From positions 1 to 64,000 of the forward strand of contig CBESWG010000006.1 in NCBI GenBank assembly GCA_965533275.1: DNA of 64,000 nucleotides, written 5' to 3'. Source of the DNA: JAUXEH01 sp965533275. Its GTDB lineage: Bacteria > Acidobacteriota > Aminicenantia > Aminicenantales > Aminicenantaceae. Positions within the stretch are counted from its first letter, which is position 1. Each line of letters begins with the position of its first letter. The notes beneath the pieces were generated by a model. That model did not search any database. It saw only the letters and a list, made by a program, of their open reading frames with translations, and had not been told where the DNA came from. This document shows, piece by piece, positions 50,512 to 59,682 of the stretch. A program made the translations under genes and the position numbers.

Positions 50512-52911
50512 ATGAAGCCCATGAGAGAAGGAAAGACATTGCAGAGGATCCTCGCAGCATTCACGCTCCTGGTCTGGCTGACGATCCCATTTTTGCTGGC
50601 ACAGGAGAGCGAAGAACCCTACCGTCTGCGGATCGGGGCGGTGGATCTGGTCCCCCAGGACGGATTGGGCGCTCCACTGGCGCAGAGCAACAAAGTTCGA
50701 GTCATCCAGTTCTACCAGATCCCCGACTCTGCGCAGCGGCAGGCGTACAATACGCAGGGACTGGAACTGCTGCGCTACCTCGGCGGTAGCGCGTATCTGG
50801 CCAGGCTCGACAGCTCGAATCCCGGTCTCGGAAAGGCCCGGGGGATCCGTGCGGCCCTGGATTATGGGCCCGATATGAAGCGGTCGCGCCTCTTCGATGA
50901 GGTCGAATTTTACAGGGAGGCGCTGCAGTCCGGAAGACGAGTCGACGTCCAGGTTCGGTTTCATGGGGATGTGGCCCACGAGCGAGCCGCAGCCGCGCTG
51001 CACAGTGCTTGGGCCGGGTTCGAACCTGGCATTCCATTCGATCCCGCTTCGGCCCCAGCGACTGTAGACTGGCGCTCTCTCCGCTTGCTGCTCGAATCCG
51101 ACGATGTCGACTGGGTGGATGTCGGGCTGCCCTCTCGTTCACTTGATAACCAGGACAGCGCCGCCCTCACCCATGCTGATGTGGTCCGGCAAAACCCAGT
51201 GTTCAAAAACATTTCCGGCAGGGGAGTCCGAGTCGGCATCTGGGACGGGGGACCGGTCGGGAGCCATGTGGACCTCGAAGGCAGGATCACGATCGTCGAG
51301 AGCGGAGACGTCTCCGATCACGCCACCCATGTCAGCGGCACCATCGGCGGGAAGGGGCTGCTCGATCCCCGCGGAGCGGGCATGGCGCCCCAGAGCCTGA
51401 TCTTCAGCTATGACCTGTGGGGCAACATCCCCTCCGAGATGCGCAGGGCGTACTCCAACAACGGGGTACGCATCACCAACCATTCCTGGGGCTACAGCAC
51501 GGGCTGGGACGGCCCTGAAGGTACGGGCTGGCACTGGTATGGAGGGGTTCCCTTCGGATACTACCACGCCGAGACGGCGGCCCTGGATGACTTCATCCGG
51601 GGATTCGACCTTCCGGCGGTCAAGAGCGCGGGGAACAACCGTGACGGGAGTTTCCTGGGGCCCCACAGGCACGAGGGGGACACTACCGATTTCGAACACG
51701 ACCTGCACCCGCCAAATCCCGATTTCGGCTGCCTCTCCATCCTTTCGGTGGCAAAGAACGCACTCGTAGTAGGGGCGGTGATGAAGGACAAGGTGATCAC
51801 CGCGTTTTCCAGCACCGGCCCTACCGGCGACGGACGTGTGAAACCGGATGTCGTGGCTCCCGGTTTCAAGATCCGCTCCACACTGCCCGGCGACAAGTAC
51901 CGGGGATGGAGCGGCACCTCCATGTCTGCGCCGGCCGTCACAGGGATCTCAGCGCTGCTGATCGACTATTACGAACGCCTGACCAAGCAGGTCATGGGGG
52001 CCGCCCTGCTCAAGGCGCTGTTGATCCACTCCGCCGAGGACCTGGGGAATCCCGGCCCGGATTATGTTTACGGCCACGGCCTGGCAGACGCGGAGCTGGC
52101 TTCCCGGGTGCTGCGGGCCGCATCCGGCAGCCAGGCCAAATATGCGGACGACCTGGAGGCCGCAATTCGGGAAGACTCTGTGGACCACAAGGAAAAGCTG
52201 ACCTATAGATTCACCGCCCCTGCCGGAGCTACGGAGCTGCGGGTGACGCTGGTGTGGAATGATCCGGGTGGAAACAAACTCGTCAACAACCTGGATCTGT
52301 GGATCCGGTCAAGCGGAGGGAAGAAGTTCAAGCCCTATACCCTCAAACCCCAGGATCCCAGCGCCCCGGCGGTCCGGAAGAGGAACAGGCGCGACAACGT
52401 GGAGCACATCCGGGTGGAATCCCCCTCTGCCGGCACATGGACGGTCCGCGTAAGCGGTGCGAAGGTCCCCCAGGGGCCGCAGGGATTCGTTCTGATCATG
52501 ACCGCCGGCAGCGGCAACCGGCCGTTCAAGGCCATGTCCGAGGGCGCTGTGAAGCTCTCATCGATCCACACGTATACTACGGATTCTGTCGGCAAGAAGA
52601 AAAAGACAGGGAGCTTCAGCAAAGGCGATGCGCTGCTGTTCAATTACTCGGGGCGGGTCCTCGACAATGCCCAGTACCAGGGATTTTTCGGGACCGTGTC
52701 CATCGATATCTATGTCTATGACGCCGCCGGGAAGCTGGTCCTGAAATTCAAGTCCGCCAGGCAGGACTTCCGCCCGGGTAATTTTTCCCTGTGGTCAGAG
52801 GAATACAAGATCCCTGACGGCATGCCCTCGGGAACCTACAGAGTGGAGACGGCCATCACCATGCACAATGGGGCTGCCGACGGGGCCGTCTCCTTCTTCA
52901 CCGTGCAGTAG
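50512..52911 (+). CDS. S8 family (subtilisin-like) serine peptidase, secreted
   Basis: From the ATG at 50512 (or 50521) the protein has about 799 residues and a signal peptide (RILAAFTLLVWLTIPFLLAQ). The catalytic triad is Asp in RVGIWDGGPVGSH, His in HATHVSGTIGG and Ser in WSGTSMSAPAVTGISALL. A beta domain of the proprotein-convertase type follows (VTLVWNDPGGNKLVNNLDLWI), then a C-terminal domain of about 130 residues (FSLWSEEYKIPDGMPSGTYRVET) that may aid surface attachment or substrate binding. The longer frame from 50395 overlaps the promoter. It lies between two permease genes that both run the other way. Confidence 0.92.
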   Translation: MKPMREGKTLQRILAAFTLLVWLTIPFLLAQESEEPYRLRIGAVDLVPQDGLGAPLAQSNKVRVIQFYQIPDSAQRQAYNTQGLELLRYLGGSAYLARLDSSNPGLGKARGIRAALDYGPDMKRSRLFDEVEFYREALQSGRRVDVQVRFHGDVAHERAAAALHSAWAGFEPGIPFDPASAPATVDWRSLRLLLESDDVDWVDVGLPSRSLDNQDSAALTHADVVRQNPVFKNISGRGVRVGIWDGGPVGSHVDLEGRITIVESGDVSDHATHVSGTIGGKGLLDPRGAGMAPQSLIFSYDLWGNIPSEMRRAYSNNGVRITNHSWGYSTGWDGPEGTGWHWYGGVPFGYYHAETAALDDFIRGFDLPAVKSAGNNRDGSFLGPHRHEGDTTDFEHDLHPPNPDFGCLSILSVAKNALVVGAVMKDKVITAFSSTGPTGDGRVKPDVVAPGFKIRSTLPGDKYRGWSGTSMSAPAVTGISALLIDYYERLTKQVMGAALLKALLIHSAEDLGNPGPDYVYGHGLADAELASRVLRAASGSQAKYADDLEAAIREDSVDHKEKLTYRFTAPAGATELRVTLVWNDPGGNKLVNNLDLWIRSSGGKKFKPYTLKPQDPSAPAVRKRNRRDNVEHIRVESPSAGTWTVRVSGAKVPQGPQGFVLIMTAGSGNRPFKAMSEGAVKLSSIHTYTTDSVGKKKKTGSFSKGDALLFNYSGRVLDNAQYQGFFGTVSIDIYVYDAAGKLVLKFKSARQDFRPGNFSLWSEEYKIPDGMPSGTYRVETAITMHNGAADGAVSFFTVQ

Positions 52912-52922
52912 CGCACCGGGCC

Positions 52923-55289
52923 CTATTCATACCGTATGGAATCCACCGGGTCGGAAACCGCCGCACGTATCGCCTGGAAGCTCACGGTCAGCAGGGCGAT
53001 CAACAGAGCCGAGAGGGCCGCTCCCAAAAATACCAGCGGATTGAGCGGCGGGTGGTATGCATAGTCCTGCAGCCAGCGGCTCATGAAATACCAGGCAGAG
53101 GGCCAGGCAACCAGGTTCGCTACGGTGACCAGGATCACGAACTCCCGGGAAAGGAGAAGTACGATGCTGGAGGCCGTGGCGCCGAGAACCTTGCGGATGC
53201 CGATCTCTCGTGTGCGCCTTTCGGTCATGAACGAAGCCAACCCCAGGAGTCCCAGGCAGGCGATGACGATCGCCAGGGCGGTGAAAGCACCAAAGAGCGT
53301 CCCCATCCTTTGCTCGGCGCGGTAGAGCCGGTCGAATTCCTCGTCCAGGAAGGCCATATCCATAGGGAACTGGGGGGAAACCCTTTCCCAGGCCTGCCCC
53401 AAGCGCTGCAGCGCTTCCGTCCCCCCTCCGTCACTCAAGCGGATCAGGAGATAGGAATAGGGCTCAACGGGGCGCAGCCGGATGAACAGGGGTTCGATAC
53501 GCGTGTTGATGGACTTGAAGTGAAAGTCCTTGACCATTCCGATCACGGTCCCTGCCTCGTCCCAGATGTTCAGGTTCTTCCCCACGGGGGATCCCTCCCC
53601 CAGGATCCGGGCCGCCGCCTCATTGAGGATGTAGGCCTGTTTCTCGTCCGTGGGAAACTCCCGTGAAAAGGCCCGCCCGTCTTTGATCTCCATATTCATG
53701 GTGGCAAAATAATCGTGTGTGACCGTGGTGTTATGGAACAGGACCTCGTCATTGGGATCCTTGCCCGGCCAGGAGACATCGGAAGTGGAATTCAGGATAT
53801 AGGTGGGCAGCTGGCCGGCTGAGGTCACTCCCAGGACGGAAGGATCGGTCAGGGCCTCCAGCTTGAATGCCTCATAGAATCCCGCGGTCTGGACTCCGAA
53901 CTGCATGTACACCACATGCTCCCGGTCGAAGCCGAGCTCCTTGTCGCGGATGAAATCCAGCTGGCCTTTCACGACGACGCTGGCGATAATGAGGCCGATG
54001 GAGAGGGCGAACTGGATGACCACCAGCACACGGCGGAAGGTGCGCCCCCTGGGCCCGGAAGTGGTCGAGGACCGGAGCACACGGACTGGATCGAATCCGG
54101 AAAGAAAGAGCGCCGGGTAGATGCCGGCACCCAAGCCGGTCAGTACCGCCATGCCGATCAATCCCAGGAAGAAGGCCCAGCTGCCGCTGACCGACACCTC
54201 CATGGACTTGGCCGACAGGTTGTTGAACGCAGGGAGCAGCAGGGCCACCAGCCCCAAAGCCAGGACAAAGGAGATCAGGGCATAAAACACCGACTCACCC
54301 AGGAACTGCCAGAGAATATCTGCGCGGCGGGCTCCCGTGACCTTGCGCATCCCCACCTCGCGGGCACGGTTGCCCGACCGGGCCGTGGCCAGGTTCACGA
54401 AGTTGATGCATGCGATGATCAGGACAAAGAACGCCACCAGGGAGAAGATGAAGACATAGCGAATGTCCCCGTGGCCGGGCACATCGGCTACAAAGTCGGA
54501 GTGGAGATGGATGCGCCGCAGGGGCTGCAGGTGGAGGGTGGTGGTGGATTCCTCGTGGTGTTTGATGATGAAATCCCGGATCTTCTGGTCGGCCGCAACG
54601 GGGTCCGCCGCCTCGCTCAGCTCGACGTACGTGTAGTAGGAGTTGTTGCCCCATTGATCCAGCCGCTGGCCCCCGAACTCGAGGAGCTTGAAGGGCATCA
54701 CAAAGTCGAACTGCAGGTGAGTATTTTTGGGGTTGTCCTCCATGATCCCGGCCACCACCAGGTCGAACATATTCTCCAGGCGGATGACCTTCCCCATCGG
54801 GTCTTCTTCGCCGAAATACTTCTCGGCGGTTGACTCCGAGATCACGAGCGCGTTGAGCTGTTTGAACACCGTTTCCGGATCCCCCACGACCAGCCGGTAG
54901 CTGAACATGGTGAAGAACGAGGGATCGGCCATGCCCAGCCCGCTCTCATAGAACCTTTTTTCCCTATAGCGGACCAGGAAGCGCGGGGCATTCGTGAAGC
55001 GGCAGGTGTCGGCGATCTCGGGGATCTCGTCCTTGAGGGCCGGCCCCAGGGGTGCCGGCGTCACCGCCACCGGGAACAGCTCCCCTCCCCGGTAGGTCTG
55101 CTCCTCCACTGCCCGGAATAGTCGGTCTGCCTTGACATGGAAGTCGTCATAACTCATCTCGTCCCGGACCCACATCAGGATCAGGATGCAGCAGGCGATC
55201 CCGACCGCTAGGCCGGTGATGTTGATGAAGGAATAGCCCCGGTACTTTCTGAGGTTGCGGAACGCGGTCTTGATGTAGCTGAAGAACAT
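52923..55289 (-). CDS. ABC transporter permease, MacB/FtsX type
   Basis: The 788-residue protein is a paralogue of the permease at 47442 but without the prefix domain. It opens MFFSYIKTAFRNLRKYRGYSFINITGLAVGIACCI..., has a periplasmic MacB-PCD region, IACINFVNLATARSGNRAREVGMRKVTGA, a repeat of the whole unit, and ERRTREIGIRKVLGATASSIVLLL near the end. It probably exports a peptide or lipid, or transmits force in the envelope. No ATPase or regulator gene is adjacent. Its stop is 11 bases from that of the convergent subtilase gene. Confidence 0.9.
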   Translation of the reverse strand: MFFSYIKTAFRNLRKYRGYSFINITGLAVGIACCILILMWVRDEMSYDDFHVKADRLFRAVEEQTYRGGELFPVAVTPAPLGPALKDEIPEIADTCRFTNAPRFLVRYREKRFYESGLGMADPSFFTMFSYRLVVGDPETVFKQLNALVISESTAEKYFGEEDPMGKVIRLENMFDLVVAGIMEDNPKNTHLQFDFVMPFKLLEFGGQRLDQWGNNSYYTYVELSEAADPVAADQKIRDFIIKHHEESTTTLHLQPLRRIHLHSDFVADVPGHGDIRYVFIFSLVAFFVLIIACINFVNLATARSGNRAREVGMRKVTGARRADILWQFLGESVFYALISFVLALGLVALLLPAFNNLSAKSMEVSVSGSWAFFLGLIGMAVLTGLGAGIYPALFLSGFDPVRVLRSSTTSGPRGRTFRRVLVVIQFALSIGLIIASVVVKGQLDFIRDKELGFDREHVVYMQFGVQTAGFYEAFKLEALTDPSVLGVTSAGQLPTYILNSTSDVSWPGKDPNDEVLFHNTTVTHDYFATMNMEIKDGRAFSREFPTDEKQAYILNEAAARILGEGSPVGKNLNIWDEAGTVIGMVKDFHFKSINTRIEPLFIRLRPVEPYSYLLIRLSDGGGTEALQRLGQAWERVSPQFPMDMAFLDEEFDRLYRAEQRMGTLFGAFTALAIVIACLGLLGLASFMTERRTREIGIRKVLGATASSIVLLLSREFVILVTVANLVAWPSAWYFMSRWLQDYAYHPPLNPLVFLGAALSALLIALLTVSFQAIRAAVSDPVDSIRYE

Positions 55290-55441
55290 TTTTCCCTCTC
55301 CCGATTCGAGAACTCAGGTGATAGGGTACCTCATCCTTCACGGATTATCAAAACATCCCACAGAGGGGATATTCCTTCCTCTGGACAGACAGGGGGGGGG
55401 CCATCGGCAACTGCTCGGTTCGAAATCGAGCTCTCGGGTGC

Positions 55442-55447
55442 TATAAT
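55442..55447 (+). promoter_or_regulatory. Perfect -10 (TATAAT) ending 6 bases before an ATG
   Basis: TATAAT at 55442-55447 would place the transcription start at or very near the A of the ATG at 55454, giving a leaderless mRNA. The -35 region (TTCGAA at 55419) is poor. Confidence 0.5.
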
Positions 55448-55453
55448 AGAGGC

Positions 55454-57520
55454 ATGAGATCGCTGCCCGCAAGGCTGTTGTTCGTGATATTTCTCTCGGC
55501 GCTGGGATGCAGGCAGCAATCCCTCGATGTTTCCGAACTCCCCCCCCGTGCCGTGGATGGCGTCCTGCACCTGCGCATGAATCACATCGCCCACGACGAC
55601 CTTCTCACGGGCGAATGGTCGGCACCCCGCCTGGGCGGGGACAGGCAGTTTTTCCGATCCCCCACGACTCCGATGTCAGGGATCACATTTCAGGCCTTGA
55701 AGCGGGAGGTCTACATCGTCGAGGTGGACCTCGCCGCGGAGGTCCCGTCCCTGAGGATCGAGATCAATGCCAAGGCCTACCCCGTTGCGGGGAGCCGCTT
55801 TCGGCAGGCGATCTCCGCGGATGACATCAGGCTGGGCGACAATCCAGTCAGGTTCCTATTCCTGGATTCGGAAAAGATCGAGGTCAAACAGGTCAGGATA
55901 CATCCCCGAAGATTCAGGAAGCTCGCCGACAGGTATACACCCGGCAGTGACTTCCTGACTCCCGTCCAGTTTCACTACTACTGCAATCCTCTGCAGGGAT
56001 CGAACCTTGACCTCTCCTATATATTCCAGGGACCGCCCATAGAGGGGCACATCACCCTCCGATCCGAGAAAAATACCAAGGAATACACACAGGCTATCCA
56101 GAGCCGCAGATCCTTCCGTGTTCCCATGCTGGATGACAGCCTCCATCACATCCGCATCACAATTCCGGAAATCGACTCACCCTACATCCGCCTTGTCAAG
56201 AGCCGGCTGGCGGCCCCGTTTGAACGGATCCCGCCTTCCCCGAGCTTCGAGAGTCCGGCCGCCGACACGAATATCCTCATCGTGCTGCTCGATGCGGCCA
56301 GAGCGGACCATATGAGCTGTTACGGCTATCACCGTCGGACGACCCCCCATATCGATCGGCTGGCCGCCGGCGGCATCCGATTCGACGATGTGCTCGTCGA
56401 GGCGGCCTACACACTGGCTTCCACGGGGACGCTGCTGACCGGACTGCCTCCGGATGTTCACGGCGTAGTCTCTTCCTTCTACAGCAGCCTGAGCTCAGAC
56501 ATCACGACACTGCCGGAGCTCCTGCAGGAGAGAGGATACGCGACCGCAGCCCTGACCGCCAATCCGTTCTTCGGCCGCGCCTACAACTATCACAGAGGAT
56601 TCGACCACTTTGTCGAGCTGTTCGAGGACAAACAGGTCGTCACCGGAGACGACTTCGTGGCCCCGTTCGAAGAGCTGGTGGAAGGTGCGGGGGGCAAGCC
56701 ATTTTTCATGTACCTCCACCTGAGAGAGCCACACACACCCTATTCCATGCCTGAACCCTACTTCGGGATGTTCCAGGATGTCTATGGCAGCCCCTCGGAA
56801 TCCTTTCACAAAGAAATCAACCGGCTGCTCGACGCCGAACACAGGAATCCGTCAGAGCTCCGATTCATGACCGATGTCTATGACGAAAACCTCGCCTATG
56901 CCGATCACATCGTCGGGAAGCTCATGGAGGTGTTGCAGCACCACCAGGAGTTCGACAACACGCTGACGGTCATCATCTCGGATCATGGGGAGGGATTGGG
57001 GGAGCACGGGCTCCTGGGACACAACGTGGTCCTGAACAGGGAGGGCATCCAGGTCCCCCTGATCCTCCATCTCCCGGGGATGGTCCCCGAACCGACGGTG
57101 ATCGCAAACCCCGCCATCACCTCCGATCTGGTGGTGACCCTGTGTGAGCTGCTGAAGATCGATTATCCCTATCCGAAACTGAGCCGGGGCCGGCATCTTT
57201 TTTCTCTGCCCTCTAAACGAATCCGCTTCTGCCGCTCCACGGTCCTGTCTTCCCGGTATTCAGGCTATGCCGTCGACTCATTCCCCTACCAGGGCATATT
57301 TTTCCCCGAGATGGGTCGATGGGACACGCGGGTCTTCGATATCCGGCAGGATCCCGAAGCCCGGAATCCTCTGCCCGCTGGCGGGATCCAAGAGGAGGCC
57401 CTCAGTTCGTTCCTCTTTCGTTTCATCGAGAGCAGCGCCACTGGTTTCCGACCAGGTGACCAGCCCAAGTTGGGAGAGAAAGAGAGGGACCGATTGAGGG
57501 CTCTGGGCTACATCAAGTAG
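55454..57520 (+). CDS. Sulfatase-like (alkaline phosphatase superfamily) hydrolase, lipoprotein
   Basis: The 688-residue protein has a lipoprotein signal ending LSALGC and an N-terminal beta region of about 260 residues. A sulfatase-fold domain follows: metal-binding Asp280 and Asp284 in ILIVLLDAARADHMSCYGY, LLTGLPPDVHGV, LHLREPHTPY and VIISDHGEGLGEHGLLGHN. The nucleophile segment reads AAYTLASTGTLLTG, with Thr320 where sulfatases have the formylglycine Cys and Thr where they have Arg. It is therefore probably a phosphodiesterase, phosphatase or phospho-transferase rather than a sulfatase. It points away from the permease at 52923. Confidence 0.87.
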   Translation: MRSLPARLLFVIFLSALGCRQQSLDVSELPPRAVDGVLHLRMNHIAHDDLLTGEWSAPRLGGDRQFFRSPTTPMSGITFQALKREVYIVEVDLAAEVPSLRIEINAKAYPVAGSRFRQAISADDIRLGDNPVRFLFLDSEKIEVKQVRIHPRRFRKLADRYTPGSDFLTPVQFHYYCNPLQGSNLDLSYIFQGPPIEGHITLRSEKNTKEYTQAIQSRRSFRVPMLDDSLHHIRITIPEIDSPYIRLVKSRLAAPFERIPPSPSFESPAADTNILIVLLDAARADHMSCYGYHRRTTPHIDRLAAGGIRFDDVLVEAAYTLASTGTLLTGLPPDVHGVVSSFYSSLSSDITTLPELLQERGYATAALTANPFFGRAYNYHRGFDHFVELFEDKQVVTGDDFVAPFEELVEGAGGKPFFMYLHLREPHTPYSMPEPYFGMFQDVYGSPSESFHKEINRLLDAEHRNPSELRFMTDVYDENLAYADHIVGKLMEVLQHHQEFDNTLTVIISDHGEGLGEHGLLGHNVVLNREGIQVPLILHLPGMVPEPTVIANPAITSDLVVTLCELLKIDYPYPKLSRGRHLFSLPSKRIRFCRSTVLSSRYSGYAVDSFPYQGIFFPEMGRWDTRVFDIRQDPEARNPLPAGGIQEEALSSFLFRFIESSATGFRPGDQPKLGEKERDRLRALGYIK

Positions 57521-57555
57521 GCCCTCGATCCCGGAAGGATCCCCAAAAAATCCCT

Positions 57556-57584
57556 TTGACAGCCATCCCCGGCCTGAATAAGAT
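57556..57584 (+). promoter_or_regulatory. Strong sigma-70-type promoter for the M28 peptidase gene
   Basis: TTGACA (57556-57561) and TAAGAT (57579-57584) are 17 bases apart. Transcription would start near 57591, 22 bases before the ATG at 57613, with GGGAGGAG as ribosome site. Confidence 0.75.
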
Positions 57585-57612
57585 AGCACTATCTCAATCT
57601 CAGGGAGGAGAC

Positions 57613-59136
57613 ATGAGGACAAAAAACCTGTATAAGATCTTGATCATTTCATTCCTGCTGGTTTTTCTTTTCAACGTGAGCCTGCCGGCTCAGAATCGAG
57701 CCGCTCCAACTGATGAGGACAAGTTCCTGCTCGCTTTCCATGGGATCGAAAGCCGGACGCTGTTCGGGTATGTGGAGGAACTGTGTACCGAAAAATACGG
57801 CGGACGGCTGTGCGGCACCGAGGAATACAAGCTGGCGGCCGAATGGGTGATCTCCGTACTGAAAGAATTCGGTGTAGGCCCCGGAGGCGACAACGGAACC
57901 TATTATCAGGAATTCCCCAATCCCTATACCACGGTGTTACCGGGATGTGAGGTCAGCCTCAACATGCCGGTCAAGGACGGGATCGTCAGGAAATTCTACA
58001 AATTCGAAGACGAATTCATCCCCGGAGCCACCTCCGGTTCGGGCGAGGTGACGGCCGAGGTGATCTATGTCGGCTACGGCATCAGCGCTCCCGAGCTCGG
58101 GTATGATGAATACGCCGGACTTGATGTAAGCGGCAAGATCGTCATGATGGAGCGGGAATCTCCCGTGGGGCCCAACAAGCCCGATGAGTTCAAGAAGTGG
58201 AGGCCCTATTCCTTCCACCAGTATAAACTGAAGAATGCGCACGCCCACGGCGCCAGGGGGATGCTCTACAACTACGGCCCCATCGCCAATCCCAACAACG
58301 CCTACAAGGAAGATTTTATCTACTCGCACGTTGGTGCCGTAATGGTCGCAGATGTTTTCGCGGGAACCGGACGGAAACATGCCGATGTGGTCAAGGCGCT
58401 CCGTGCAGAGCTCAAGCCGCAGTCCTTCGTGACCGGGAAGGTCGCGACCATCAAGAACATCACCAAGCACTATCCTGACGGTGTCGGATTCAACGTCATC
58501 GGGACCATCCCCGGCGGCGATCCCGTGCTCAAGGATGAGGTGATCACTGTCGGCGGCCACCTCGACTTCATGGGCAAGTGCCCCGAGTTCATGGCAGGCG
58601 CCAACGACAACGCCGGGGCGTGTGCGGTCATGCTGGGTGTGGCCGAAGCCATGATGACCTCACCCTATAAGCCCAAGCGGTCGGTGCAGTTCATCTTTTT
58701 TGGGGCGGAGGAGCAGGGAGTGGCGGGATCGGACTTCTATGTCGAACACCCCCTCTTCCCTCTCGATAAAACCATGGCCATGCTCAACATGGACGGCGTG
58801 GGAACCGGAAACATGCTGCGTGCCGGCTCGGGTGAGAACTATCCCAAGCTGTATGGGTTCATCGAGCGCGCCAATCAGAAGTACGTCCACAGGAACGTTC
58901 GGCCTTCCTTCAACTCGAACCTGGCCCGGCCGCGGCAGGATGCCGCCCATTTCCTGTGGAAGGGTGTGCCCACGCTCTCCTTCGGCGCCGGTGGGATCCG
59001 TATCCCCTATCCCACCTATCACAACACGCGTGATGTCCCGGCCCTGATCACGCCAGAGATCATGGAAGATCTCGCTCAGATCCTGTTTGTGGCGATCACG
59101 GACATGGCGGACGAGGAGACCCTGGACCTCAGATAA
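57613..59136 (+). CDS. M28 family metallopeptidase with PA-domain insertion, secreted
   Basis: The 507-residue protein has a signal peptide (ILIISFLLVFLFNVSLPAQ), an N-terminal part (about 30-130), a PA-like region (VIYVGYGISAPELGYDEYAG) and the M28 catalytic core. The di-zinc ligands are His in TVGGHLDFMG, Asp in GANDNAGACAVML, Glu-Glu in FFGAEEQGVAGS, Asp in LNMDGVG and His in YPTYHNTRD. It should be an aminopeptidase or similar exopeptidase acting outside the cytoplasm. An in-frame TTG at 57556 is the -35 element, so the start at 57613 is clear. It converges on the DUF1858 gene with an 8-base gap. Confidence 0.92.
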   Translation: MRTKNLYKILIISFLLVFLFNVSLPAQNRAAPTDEDKFLLAFHGIESRTLFGYVEELCTEKYGGRLCGTEEYKLAAEWVISVLKEFGVGPGGDNGTYYQEFPNPYTTVLPGCEVSLNMPVKDGIVRKFYKFEDEFIPGATSGSGEVTAEVIYVGYGISAPELGYDEYAGLDVSGKIVMMERESPVGPNKPDEFKKWRPYSFHQYKLKNAHAHGARGMLYNYGPIANPNNAYKEDFIYSHVGAVMVADVFAGTGRKHADVVKALRAELKPQSFVTGKVATIKNITKHYPDGVGFNVIGTIPGGDPVLKDEVITVGGHLDFMGKCPEFMAGANDNAGACAVMLGVAEAMMTSPYKPKRSVQFIFFGAEEQGVAGSDFYVEHPLFPLDKTMAMLNMDGVGTGNMLRAGSGENYPKLYGFIERANQKYVHRNVRPSFNSNLARPRQDAAHFLWKGVPTLSFGAGGIRIPYPTYHNTRDVPALITPEIMEDLAQILFVAITDMADEETLDLR

Positions 59137-59144
59137 AGCCGGAA

Positions 59145-59681
59145 TCATACTTTGGGCGTGAAGTAGGTCTTGAACAGGCCCTCACCTTCTTCTTTGGCCC
59201 AGGCCAGGAGGCCTATGGCCGCGGCCTTCTCGATCAGAGGAGCCGGGAGGAACGGTGTGATCAGCTCGTAGATGTCGCCGGGCTTGAGGTCGCGGCAATC
59301 AGCGAGCACGCGCTGTACGGGGTGCTCCCCTGCCTCGAGCATGCTGCGCGCATCCAGCGTCTTGACGATCCGGTCTTCGAAGAACCAGGCCGGCGTTTCG
59401 GCCGCGACGGCATCGGCGGCCATATCGGACGCAAATTCCTCCTGGATGCCGGCCTCTGTCCTCAAATGATTGATCAGCTCGGTCAAGGAGACCTTGCCGA
59501 TGGCGGCAACCTGAGATAGGGAAGCCACCTTGGCGATGGTCTTACGGAGTATGGGGCTGCGGAGCTGTTTGAACTGGGGCGCCATCTCCATCAGGACCGT
59601 TTCGAGCTGCGGGAAGCGGTCCAGCAGCGCCCCTATCTTGGTCTCGGGCGAAATATCGAAGCTATTGCTTGTGTTATCCAT
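59145..59681 (-). CDS. DUF1858 - DUF2249 domain protein
   Basis: Residues about 8-65 (ISPETKIGALLDRFPQLETVLMEMAPQF) match DUF1858, related to the ScdA N-terminal domain. Residues about 105-175 (VKTLDARSMLEAGEHPVQRVLAD, LKPGDIYELITPFLPAPLIEKA) match DUF2249. Such proteins accompany di-iron repair or nitric-oxide-response proteins (ScdA/YtfE-like). The gene starts 1 base after the DUF438-hemerythrin gene stop and shares its promoter, so the two products probably act together in nitrosative or oxidative stress. Confidence 0.87.
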   Translation of the reverse strand: MDNTSNSFDISPETKIGALLDRFPQLETVLMEMAPQFKQLRSPILRKTIAKVASLSQVAAIGKVSLTELINHLRTEAGIQEEFASDMAADAVAAETPAWFFEDRIVKTLDARSMLEAGEHPVQRVLADCRDLKPGDIYELITPFLPAPLIEKAAAIGLLAWAKEEGEGLFKTYFTPKV

Positions 59682-59682
59682 T

